Source: Candidatus Pacearchaeota archaeon
GTDB lineage: Archaea > Nanoarchaeota > Nanoarchaeia > Pacearchaeales > GW2011-AR1
Assembly: GCA_023228245.1 (NCBI GenBank)
Contig: JALOBN010000089.1
Coordinates: forward strand, 1 to 7,315
DNA length: 7,315 nucleotides
Reading direction: 5' to 3'
In this document: piece by piece, positions 1-5,860 of the stretch
How positions within the stretch are numbered: the stretch's first letter is position 1
Layout of the letters: each line of letters opens with the position of its first letter
Made by a program: the position numbers and the translations under genes
Notes under the pieces: model-generated
Database searches by the model: none
What the model was told of the DNA's origin: nothing
Seen by the model: only the letters and a program-made list of their open reading frames with translations

Positions 1-92
1 AGTCCATGCTTTGCCAACCATTCGCCTGGCAGCGATATGGTAAATACCCGTTGACCACCCTGGGCCACTAGCTTTCTGGTTGTTGGGTTCAT
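1..92 (-). CDS. AbrB/SpoVT-type DNA-binding protein, 3' part outside window
   Basis: Only the first 30 codons are inside the window; the gene runs off the left edge. The readable N-terminus contains TRKLVAQGGQRVFTISLPG followed by EWLAKHG. This is the swapped-hairpin AbrB/MazE/SpoVT signature seen in many archaeal regulators (pattern: R-K-hydrophobic, GG, hydrophobic-SLP-x-EW, KHG). Such domains dimerise and bind operator DNA; the C-terminal part that would tell a lone regulator from a PhoU-type or antitoxin protein is missing. The ATG at 92-90 is chosen because the domain begins directly after it and because a strong TATA box lies about 28 bp upstream, which fits a leaderless or nearly leaderless transcript; no Shine-Dalgarno site is visible. 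The gene lies beyond the repeat-rich region 175-456, so a role in controlling copy number or replication genes is possible, but that is inference. Confidence 0.72.
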   Translation of the reverse strand, partial: MNPTTRKLVAQGGQRVFTISLPGEWLAKHG

Positions 93-114
93 GTGGGATA
101 GATGGGTGGTTGCT

Positions 115-124
115 CTATATATAG
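115..124 (-). promoter_or_regulatory. TATA box of the AbrB-like gene
   Basis: The palindromic stretch CTATATATAG is centred about 28 bp before the ATG at 92. Archaeal TATA boxes lie near -26 from the transcription start, so transcription would begin within a few bases of the ATG, matching the lack of a ribosome site. Confidence 0.6.
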
Positions 125-174
125 ATTACGGATCAGCGCGAATACCAGTAAAATCGTTGTCTAGTAAACATGTT

Positions 175-456
175 TGAGCCACTTGAGCCAGGGTTGAGCC
201 AGTAAATGAGCCATGTAAATCAATATCTATAGGTATATATTCTCCTCTTGTCTCAACTTACTCAGTGTAATATACGTTCTTTCCTTTATCTTTTTTATTC
301 CTATAGTTTTCTTGTTTTTTTCTGAAAACCTGAGACTTTTGAGCCATTGAAGCGGCTGATATCGAAAATACCGGCTCAAACGAATGAGCCATTTCACAGA
401 AATTAATGAGCCGGAATTCATAGATACCGATTTTTCCAAAAAAGAATTTTGAGCCA
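175..456. repeat. Nine TGAGCCR heptamers: candidate iterons and replication origin
   Basis: TGAGCCA occurs at 175-181, 184-190, 195-201, 207-213, 340-346, 385-391 and 450-456; TGAGCCG occurs at 407-413 and, inverted, at 372-378. The preceding bases are mostly TT or AA. The first four copies are 9, 11 and 12 nt apart, close to one helical turn, and the later ones 22 and 43-45 nt apart, near multiples of 11. I noticed no exact TGAGCCA elsewhere in the window. Between the two clusters (214-339) the DNA is AT- and pyrimidine-rich, as in a DNA-unwinding element. Short repeats with helical spacing beside a rep gene are typical of plasmid and viral origins, and this block directly follows the PrimPol-helicase gene. 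Function as an origin is inferred; an operator array for the flanking AbrB gene or the operon is the alternative. Confidence 0.65.
438..443 (-). terminator. Oligo-T run after the operon
   Basis: On the minus strand a TTCTTTTTT run begins 16-22 nt after the TGA at 462-460. Archaeal RNA polymerase often stops at such T-runs without a hairpin, so this is a plausible end for the long operon. The call rests on position and composition only. Confidence 0.3.
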
Positions 457-459
457 TGA

Positions 460-3400
460 TCAAATCGTCGTTTGAACTTCTTGCGGATCTATAACCGTGC
501 CTCTGACCACCCATCCACGCGGTCTTTTCCCGTTTATCCTATGCTGTGGCTTCTTTTCTCCTATCAAATATCCGGCCTGCCACAATGCATCGGTCATAGA
601 TCCTTCGCTCGGTATCTGAGTAAATATTCCAAGTCTCTTTAGAGCCGCCAAGGTCGGAGCTGGCACGAGGAACAGATCGTCTTCTATCCATCGCCCGATA
701 ACATCTTTATAAATAGATTTTCCGTATTCATCCGGCTTTTGATATTCATGTTCTTGGATCAAGTGCGGTTGAGTCGAGATGATCGCCGTTATTCCTGAAA
801 TGAACCGCGCCACTTCGGTTTCCTCGGTTACTGATTGTCCTTGTGCGTCGGTGACTTCATTGAGAGCGATCACAAATTCATCTGTGAATTCCTTGAAGAC
901 ATCTCCAAACGGTGAATAGCAAAGCAACCCCCAAACCGATCTTAGCATGGTATAGATTGCAGCGAGCCTGCCAGGATTCGTATATTGCTTTGTCGCGAAT
1001 TCTGCCATCTTTCTTGTGCGAGCTTCATTGAATCCTTCCAAAAGATTCAATTCGGTTCCTGCTAAATATTTAAGCCAGTGATAACCTATAACAGGAAGAT
1101 AAGCCGCCCTTTCCTGAATAACGGTAAGCTTTCCATCGTCGGGACGCGTCCAAGTCAGGTTCAGCACCCTAGCGGTGGTTGATGCCTCGGAAGGTCGAAT
1201 CTCGCCAGTAATAATCGGAGTGCATTTAAATATCCGCGAATCCCGCAGGCCGCCGTCTTTCTTCCCGCGTTGCTTGTCCCTGCCTTCCATTATGGAATGA
1301 ATAATCGATATGTACTGAAGGTTATCCTTTTCATCGACGGTCTTTACGTTGTCCAATATCTGACACATTATCCCCGCCGCCGCGAATACCTCCAACGTGC
1401 CTACATAGGTCGATCCACCTCTGCCATGCTTTAGGATCGCCGCATCATCCAAATATCCTATCCCAAACATCGCAAGAGCCACTTGCACCACGCTCGTTTT
1501 CATGCTACCAGTCAATCCCCATAAGGCCAATCCAAATCTATCATCTGGATGCCATCTAGCAATCGCCGGAGCGCCCAAGATCGTTGCCAAAAGGATTGGA
1601 GCATACTTATGAATGCTTAGAAATTCTCTTAGCGTGTGCTTTGCCAATTCGATATCACCATCATAGACATCAGCGGGCGTCATTGGAGATAATCGGAATT
1701 CCAAGTCTTCGCCTAGACCAACGCCCGGCAACAGTGGAATATTTTTGTCCCAAGTCGGAATTTCTATTCTTTGTTTTCGCATCGGATTCAAGCTGATCTT
1801 TTGCACTGTCTCAAAATTCAGGCTTCCAACTTGGTTTCGTGCCCCAAACGCGTTTATCAAAGCAGCCTTAAACTTCTTTGGTTCAGCCATCGCATCGGCT
1901 GGCATGGTAAACTTGACTTCTCTTTTATCCTTTGCTCCGATGCCATGAAAACAAAATTCTGTACAATCACTTGCTATCGTTTCGGTAATTATATGCACGG
2001 CGCAATCTGAAATCCAAGACAAGGATTTTTTGGAACTGTCCTTTTTATCAATCACAACTTCTTTTATGGTTCCATCATCTGCTATTCCAGTATATCCATT
2101 TTCATGCTCCAAGGTTACATGCCTTATGAATGGGGCTTTGCGTTTTTGGATTTCCTCGGCTGATATGAATCCATTCGCAGCAGCATATTTTAAGGTTTCC
2201 GAAAGTACCTTTGCATCTCGCAGCGAGCCCGCGCCCGCTTGATCCCAAGATATCGCTCCGCTTTCACACGCCAACCATATCCACGCATCCCCGCCGGGCG
2301 CGGTCCCGCCTCTGAAATTGTGCATATAGGCCCAAACGCCGCGCGAAGGATCGACAATCAGGTTATGGCCGGTGGTACTGCCTTCTATCGGATGTGCTCC
2401 AATCAATTGCCTTCCATTTTCGGTGAAACCGCTTGTGTTTATAACCTTTAAAATATCCAATTCTGGCAGTTTGGTAGATCCCGAAGTTCTATATTTTTTT
2501 GTGTTAGTCGAAACTTCTCCGAGCGTTTCATCCAAGAGGAACATTTGGGAGATCAATGCAATTGTCTTGCTTTGATTTTCCAGTTCAAAACAAAATTTAT
2601 CGAGCTTGTTTCCCGTAAGTGTGAGATGCCGCCCGGATTCATACCATTCTAGGCCATTGAATACGTCATCTCCCTTATCGGCCTTCTTTTTTGCGTCTGG
2701 TTTGGCCTCGAAAATTCGCTTTCTGCTGTCATCCGGCAGGTCGTTCTGCGGTCCATGCCCAAAGATGCTATTTCGCTTTCCGGGCAAATTTCCGAAACAG
2801 AAAAACCGTATGCCACAATTCGACAAGCTGACTTCGGTATAGAATGGTCTAACTTTGTTTAGAAAGGCCGTTGCCCATTGACTTATCTCTCCTGTCTCCG
2901 GGTCTCGGCAGCAATCCAAGTCTCCTCCGAGTGCTTGCGGACCTTCATCTTTTGGCCTCGATACCAAAAACCCTATACCATCAACGGCCTGATATTTTCC
3001 ATCGTGGCTGACTTTTGCACCGGATTCGAAGGCTTTTACAGCTTCATCGAAGGTTAGCCAATTGTTCTTTTCGCCCGACCACCCAGACGGCTTATAAGTT
3101 TGCAGATTTCCATCTTTTATATACGGCTGTTTTCCGGCTCGAATGCAGAACTGTTTCAGGGATTTTAGCATCGAATGAATGCTACCTATTCCCGATTTCC
3201 CGCATTCCTCTTTCTCTTCCGGTATCTCTTCTTTTAAAAATTTTCTTAAATCGTCTTTTATGTAAAATTCATTGCCAAGCGATTTCAATAACTTGACAGC
3301 ATCTTCGGCAAATGCCGCCCAATCCGTCTCCTGACTTATTTTCTTGATCTCATCCGAATGCCACGGCTGATTATTCTTGCTATTCATCTTTCCGACTTTA

Positions 3401-3990
3401 ATTTTATCAGCAAATGGCGCGACCAACTCGATTAAATGTAAGGTTTGCTTGGGATCTACCACCGGCTCAAAGCTCACCCAAGTTTTGATACCCCTTTTAT
3501 GAGCTTCCTTCAATGCCTCTATGCGATCTGACCACAGAGATGCGCCTGGTTCCCACTTCAGAGAATCTGAGTCGTTGCAACATGTGAGGGTAACACCAAA
3601 CAGATCGTTTTCTCCATACAAATCGAGATGCTTTATAGCAATTGGACCGTTTTTGGTCAATGTTTGAAACGGTATCTCAAATCGCTTGCACAATTCTATA
3701 CATTTTCGAGCAACTCCGTCCGGCAATTTTGGATCAAAAATATCACCCACGAACGTAAGTGATAGTCGCTCGCCGGGTTTAATAACCTCTTTTAGTTTTG
3801 GTAAATCCTTTTCGAGTCTTCCAAGGAAATCGTCTTTTAATACCGGCCCTGGTTCTGTTCCTGGTTCGTTGTAGCAATAAAGACATCCGTGGCTGCATGA
3901 TTTGTGTGGCTTACTTTTCACAAGATTGCATGCCCATTCGCTATATTCCCGCGCAGCGCCCTTGGGTTGGTATACAACGTCCCATCTCAT
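460..3990 (-). CDS. Radical SAM - PrimPol - P-loop helicase fusion, putative replication protein
   Basis: A 1176-aa protein joining three modules without a frame break. Residues 1-245 form a radical SAM barrel related to spore photoproduct lyase-type proteins: CSHGCLYC supplies the CxxxCxxC 4Fe-4S ligands C32, C36 and C39. Residues ~275-470 match the NrS-1-type/archaeal PrimPol family: GKQPY at 286, DxD (D357, D359) for metal binding, SLSNCGIR at 388-395 and ESGRHLTLTGN at 451-461. Residues ~510-620 (HPIEGSTTGHN, GVWAYMHNFRGG, GGDAW) look like the CHC2-like primase zinc finger with its cysteines lost. Residues ~770-960 form the motor: Walker A GLTGSMKTS at 825-833, Walker B ending at D880, sensor ITGE at 927-930 and a likely arginine finger R941. 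The C-terminus resembles a winged helix. It should prime, copy and unwind element DNA; the radical SAM substrate is unknown. The ATG overlaps the HNH stop (ATGA) and has AGGTGA 4 nt upstream. Confidence 0.88.
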   Translation of the reverse strand: MRWDVVYQPKGAAREYSEWACNLVKSKPHKSCSHGCLYCYNEPGTEPGPVLKDDFLGRLEKDLPKLKEVIKPGERLSLTFVGDIFDPKLPDGVARKCIELCKRFEIPFQTLTKNGPIAIKHLDLYGENDLFGVTLTCCNDSDSLKWEPGASLWSDRIEALKEAHKRGIKTWVSFEPVVDPKQTLHLIELVAPFADKIKVGKMNSKNNQPWHSDEIKKISQETDWAAFAEDAVKLLKSLGNEFYIKDDLRKFLKEEIPEEKEECGKSGIGSIHSMLKSLKQFCIRAGKQPYIKDGNLQTYKPSGWSGEKNNWLTFDEAVKAFESGAKVSHDGKYQAVDGIGFLVSRPKDEGPQALGGDLDCCRDPETGEISQWATAFLNKVRPFYTEVSLSNCGIRFFCFGNLPGKRNSIFGHGPQNDLPDDSRKRIFEAKPDAKKKADKGDDVFNGLEWYESGRHLTLTGNKLDKFCFELENQSKTIALISQMFLLDETLGEVSTNTKKYRTSGSTKLPELDILKVINTSGFTENGRQLIGAHPIEGSTTGHNLIVDPSRGVWAYMHNFRGGTAPGGDAWIWLACESGAISWDQAGAGSLRDAKVLSETLKYAAANGFISAEEIQKRKAPFIRHVTLEHENGYTGIADDGTIKEVVIDKKDSSKKSLSWISDCAVHIITETIASDCTEFCFHGIGAKDKREVKFTMPADAMAEPKKFKAALINAFGARNQVGSLNFETVQKISLNPMRKQRIEIPTWDKNIPLLPGVGLGEDLEFRLSPMTPADVYDGDIELAKHTLREFLSIHKYAPILLATILGAPAIARWHPDDRFGLALWGLTGSMKTSVVQVALAMFGIGYLDDAAILKHGRGGSTYVGTLEVFAAAGIMCQILDNVKTVDEKDNLQYISIIHSIMEGRDKQRGKKDGGLRDSRIFKCTPIITGEIRPSEASTTARVLNLTWTRPDDGKLTVIQERAAYLPVIGYHWLKYLAGTELNLLEGFNEARTRKMAEFATKQYTNPGRLAAIYTMLRSVWGLLCYSPFGDVFKEFTDEFVIALNEVTDAQGQSVTEETEVARFISGITAIISTQPHLIQEHEYQKPDEYGKSIYKDVIGRWIEDDLFLVPAPTLAALKRLGIFTQIPSEGSMTDALWQAGYLIGEKKPQHRINGKRPRGWVVRGTVIDPQEVQTTI

Positions 3991-4553
3991 GCGGTCACCT
4001 GCTTATATTCTTCTTTAGTAAAATACGAACGCCCGTCGTAAATTTCATCAATGATGCGATGTAACATTGCTTCCCACCTCGCGCGCTCGAAGTTTGTTTT
4101 TATATGACATCGTCCGCACAATGCGGCAAAGTGCACCGGCTCACCATCGCAGCACGCGCTCTTTGAATATTCTACGTGGTGACAGCAAAGTTCTTTCCGA
4201 TTATCATCAGTTGATTTCCCGCAAGTCACGCAACGATAATCAAAGAATGCTCTTATGCGTTGCCTAAGATCCTTGTTAAATTTCGGACAATAAGGTTCAT
4301 AGCTAAGACCACCTAACCACCTGCCGTTCTTGCTTCCCCAATTACAGCATCCTAGGTGTTTGCCTTTCCCGGACGCGGATATTTTGGCTCTGTGCTCGAC
4401 GCTAAGTTTCTTTCCGAGATGTGCTTTTGCCAATTTGGCTTTCGATTCCACCGTGTGATGTTTCCCCTTGAAAGTGGACGGTCGCCCACGTTTGGTAGCT
4501 GATATTTTTGCATTAATTTCGGGCGTCATTGGATGGCCGGGTCTGTTTGCCAT
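3987..4553 (-). CDS. NUMOD3/HNH homing-type endonuclease
   Basis: A 188-aa nuclease. The N-terminal ~70 residues carry NUMOD3-type repeats rich in K/S (SKAKLAKAHLGKKLS, then EHRAKISASGKGKHLG), a minor-groove DNA-binding element of homing endonucleases. The C-terminal half is a zinc-bound HNH domain: CVTC (C108, C111), CCHHVEY (H125, H126), LCGRCH (C146, C149, H150) and N154 in HIKTNFERARWE. The start at 4553 is chosen because the stop of the upstream 47-aa gene overlaps it as TAATG and GAGATGG lies 4 nt before; a GTG at 4595 in the same frame would add 14 residues but has no ribosome site. The TGA overlaps the start of the PrimPol fusion. Free-standing homing endonucleases usually lie next to replication genes they can cut in relatives lacking them; here the coupling on both sides suggests it may instead serve the operon. 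Confidence 0.88.
   Translation of the reverse strand: MANRPGHPMTPEINAKISATKRGRPSTFKGKHHTVESKAKLAKAHLGKKLSVEHRAKISASGKGKHLGCCNWGSKNGRWLGGLSYEPYCPKFNKDLRQRIRAFFDYRCVTCGKSTDDNRKELCCHHVEYSKSACCDGEPVHFAALCGRCHIKTNFERARWEAMLHRIIDEIYDGRSYFTKEEYKQVTA
3995..4000 (-). promoter_or_regulatory. Shine-Dalgarno site for the radical SAM-PrimPol gene
   Basis: AGGTGA lies 4 nt before the ATG at 3990, inside the last codons of the HNH gene (CAG GTG ACC GCA TGA). With the ATGA overlap it fixes the start and argues that the radical SAM domain is truly translated as part of the fusion. Confidence 0.75.
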
Positions 4554-4696
4554 TAAACCATCTCGCGTTTGATCCGGATTGCGTCCATTACCCACGCGGA
4601 CCGTTGCCCGTCCGGTATGGTATCCAAAAAGTCGTCTATTTCTGGCGGAAAGGTGAGTGTCCTTTGGCGTGCTTTATCTTCAATGGCCTTCTTCAT
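4553..4696 (-). CDS. Small ribbon-helix-helix-like protein, 47 aa
   Basis: A short gene read by hand. The protein begins MKKAIEDKARQ and continues with RTLTFPPEIDDFLDTIPDGQ and then RSAWVMDAIRIKREMV. A short strand (RTLTFP), a first helix (EIDDFLDTI), a turn (PDGQRS) and a second helix (AWVMDAIRIKRE) match the CopG/MetJ ribbon-helix-helix pattern; such proteins dimerise on operators and often repress their own promoters. GGTGA lies 4 nt before the ATG, and a TATA box lies about 36 bp upstream with the CCRTA repeats between, a natural place for autorepression. The TAA overlaps the next ATG (TAATG), coupling it to the HNH gene. The family is judged from the pattern; no homologue could be checked. 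Confidence 0.75.
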   Translation of the reverse strand: MKKAIEDKARQRTLTFPPEIDDFLDTIPDGQRSAWVMDAIRIKREMV

Positions 4697-4700
4697 AACG

Positions 4701-4705
4701 TCACC
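4701..4705 (-). promoter_or_regulatory. Shine-Dalgarno site of the 47-aa gene
   Basis: GGTGA sits 4 nt upstream of the ATG at 4696-4694, within the short leader predicted from the TATA box. It supports a gene too small for routine calling. Confidence 0.6.
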
Positions 4706-4713
4706 ACGCCACT

Positions 4714-4729
4714 ATACGGTACGGTATGG
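4714..4729. promoter_or_regulatory. Candidate operator: CCRTA repeats, near-palindrome
   Basis: On the plus strand this reads tacgg-tacgg-tatgg, three 5-nt units in tandem at 4715-4729. The 14-mer ATACGGTACGGTAT (4714-4727) is palindromic except for one base pair. It sits between the TATA box and the ribosome site of the 47-aa gene, where a bound repressor would block initiation. The 11-mer CGGTATGGTAT at 4722-4732 recurs at 4613-4623 inside the same gene, which suggests a second site. Confidence 0.45.
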
Positions 4730-4736
4730 TATAAAA
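4730..4736 (-). promoter_or_regulatory. TATA box of the 47-aa gene / HNH / PrimPol operon
   Basis: TTTTATA lies about 37 bp before the ATG at 4696; initiation about 26 bp downstream gives a leader near 11 nt that includes GGTGA. It would let the replication genes be transcribed apart from the upstream TcmP-like operon. Confidence 0.5.
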
Positions 4737-4743
4737 GACTTTT

Positions 4744-4765
4744 GATGACATCCATCCGTGTCATC
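4744..4765 (-). terminator. Hairpin over the stop of the TcmP-like gene
   Basis: GATGACA (4744-4750) and TGTCATC (4759-4765) pair perfectly around an 8-nt loop. The stem covers the TGA of the TcmP-like gene and is followed on the minus strand by AAAAGTCTTTTAT. It may end or weaken transcription of the upstream operon just before the new TATA box; a protein-binding site is the alternative. Confidence 0.35.
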
Positions 4766-5585
4766 TGATCATCTCACCAAAACTCTGCTGCTCCTGGATA
4801 GTAAACGAGATTTTATTGAATATCGCCGCTCCGCTTGCTGAGGTTATATCATAAAATCTCTCGTTGGCCATTGCTTTATAATCGGGCCAATTAGTGCCAA
4901 ATAAGAAGGTCCATTGCCACGGATCCGGTTCGCGTATTTCCCTAATAAACCACTTGGTTTTATTGATCGATTGCAACGCGACTTTTAGGTTTGGATATTT
5001 TTGATCGTTCTTTGAACCATTTTTGGCTCTTTTATATCCAGTTCCAGATATTCTAATGAGAAGATCAACAAACCGGAAGTTCTGGTTTCTGCTAATCTTT
5101 GCCAGTTCATCCATTCGCAAATTCTCCGGACCATCCGGATCACAGTAAACAAGACCATATCGTTTACCCCAATCTATTATGGTCGGAAGTATCTCATGAT
5201 TATCTCCGGTTCGCACGTTGCACATCGGAAGCAACTTTTCATGCTGGCATTCTTCGCGAAGCCTGCGATAAAGTTCTGTTGCCCGGTCCGCTTTCTTCTC
5301 GATGAAATTTATATCTAGTCCGAAATCGTACTCATTCGCTTCCTGCAAGAATAGCAGCGGCGATCCGATACAATTTGCCTTCTCGTTCCAACCGCTTCCG
5401 GAATTCATATCCACATAAAGAACGTCTCCAAGTGCTATTTCTCGCAGTGACGCGTTGTATTTACTGGTCGGGTCTTGCGCCTTAATTTTGATACGATTAA
5501 TTATTCCCAACCATTGCCCTAAAACCTTCTCCAAAGCATATTGTTTTTCGGTGGTTTGTGGTCCCTGGCCTTGGATATCTCTCAT
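4761..5585 (-). CDS. TcmP-like protein, Rossmann methyltransferase fold
   Basis: A 274-aa protein. LYVDMNSGSG (56-65) resembles the SAM-binding motif I of class I methyltransferases, FIEKKADRATELYRRL (94-109) the acidic second strand plus helix, and GLVYCDPDGP (144-153) a motif IV-like end of strand 4. The DMNSGSG...GSPL...FIEK...CDPDGP order is that of TcmP, the roughly 280-aa partner of phage-type three-Cys-motif radical-SAM-like proteins; assignment from memory of the family. The neighbour downstream carries just such a CxxxCxxC radical SAM domain. I chose the ATG at 5585 because it overlaps the previous stop (ATGA) and has GAGGTG 6 nt upstream; an in-frame ATG at 5615 would add 10 residues but lies inside the previous gene without a ribosome site. 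It could modify a nucleic acid or small molecule with the radical SAM domain; the reaction is unknown. Confidence 0.7.
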   Translation of the reverse strand: MRDIQGQGPQTTEKQYALEKVLGQWLGIINRIKIKAQDPTSKYNASLREIALGDVLYVDMNSGSGWNEKANCIGSPLLFLQEANEYDFGLDINFIEKKADRATELYRRLREECQHEKLLPMCNVRTGDNHEILPTIIDWGKRYGLVYCDPDGPENLRMDELAKISRNQNFRFVDLLIRISGTGYKRAKNGSKNDQKYPNLKVALQSINKTKWFIREIREPDPWQWTFLFGTNWPDYKAMANERFYDITSASGAAIFNKISFTIQEQQSFGEMIR

Positions 5586-5848
5586 ACAATGCACCTCGCG
5601 CATTCCCCGTTGCATTCATACGCAATGTCTGCTTTGTGATTGCAGTTCTTCCAAAAGCAATATTGGTGATCCGCCTCTTGGTGGATATGATCATTTTTCT
5701 GATAGCAGCAATCACAGATTAGCTCATCATTGATTTCTATCTCGCTTATGGCGGGTCCACCACAAATGCAGCATGTAAATCTGGCAGGCAACCCATCCGG
5801 CAATCCGAAGCTATAAATAGCAGAATATCCTTTATTATCATTGTCCAT
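5582..5848 (-). CDS. Cysteine-rich zinc-ribbon protein, 88 aa
   Basis: A small protein with 11 cysteines. CCICGG (C26, C27, C29) and ICDCC (C45, C47, C48) form a CxxC...CxxC zinc ribbon; a second cluster has C64, C69, H71, C79, C83 and C86 (YCFWKNCNH and CNGECARC) and could bind a second zinc. No signal peptide or membrane segment is present, so it should be cytoplasmic and may bind nucleic acid or another protein. The family is not recognised. AAGGAGAG lies 6 nt before the ATG, overlapping the stop of the upstream 46-aa gene 12 nt away, and its own TGA overlaps the ATG of the TcmP-like gene, so it is made together with that protein. Confidence 0.7.
   Translation of the reverse strand: MDNDNKGYSAIYSFGLPDGLPARFTCCICGGPAISEIEINDELICDCCYQKNDHIHQEADHQYCFWKNCNHKADIAYECNGECARCIV
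5592..5597 (-). promoter_or_regulatory. Shine-Dalgarno site deciding the TcmP-like start
   Basis: GAGGTG is 6 nt before the ATG at 5585. The upstream in-frame ATG at 5615 has none, so the shorter form is preferred. Confidence 0.65.
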
Positions 5849-5860
5849 CTGAATCTCTCC

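Larger units (their letters stand above)
93..459. other. Gene-free region between the PrimPol-helicase and AbrB-like genes
   Basis: These 367 nt contain no convincing gene. From right to left on the minus strand they hold a T-run after the operon (438-443), a second cluster of heptamer repeats, an AT-rich and pyrimidine-skewed stretch (214-339), the first heptamer cluster (175-213) and the TATA box of the AbrB-like gene (115-124). A minus-strand reading frame from 457 to 227 crosses the area but looks like an effect of low stop-codon density. Confidence 0.6.

Noticed and set aside
227..457. Minus-strand reading frame of about 76 codons starting 2 nt after the PrimPol stop
   Set aside because: It has no ribosome site, its tryptophans come from the TGAGCCA repeats read backwards, and it shows no family features; the repeat/origin reading explains the region better.
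101..514. 10-nt inverted match GATGGGTGGT (101-110) and ACCACCCATC (505-514) flanking the repeat region
   Set aside because: Matches of this length are expected by chance in 7 kb, and one arm is coding; no attachment-site features.
4554..4595. Longer HNH start at GTG 4595
   Set aside because: No ribosome site, overlap with the 47-aa gene, and a better ATG at 4553 with TAATG coupling.
5586..5615. Longer TcmP-like start at ATG 5615
   Set aside because: It lacks a ribosome site and would overlap the zinc protein by about 30 nt, while ATG 5585 has GAGGTG and an ATGA overlap.
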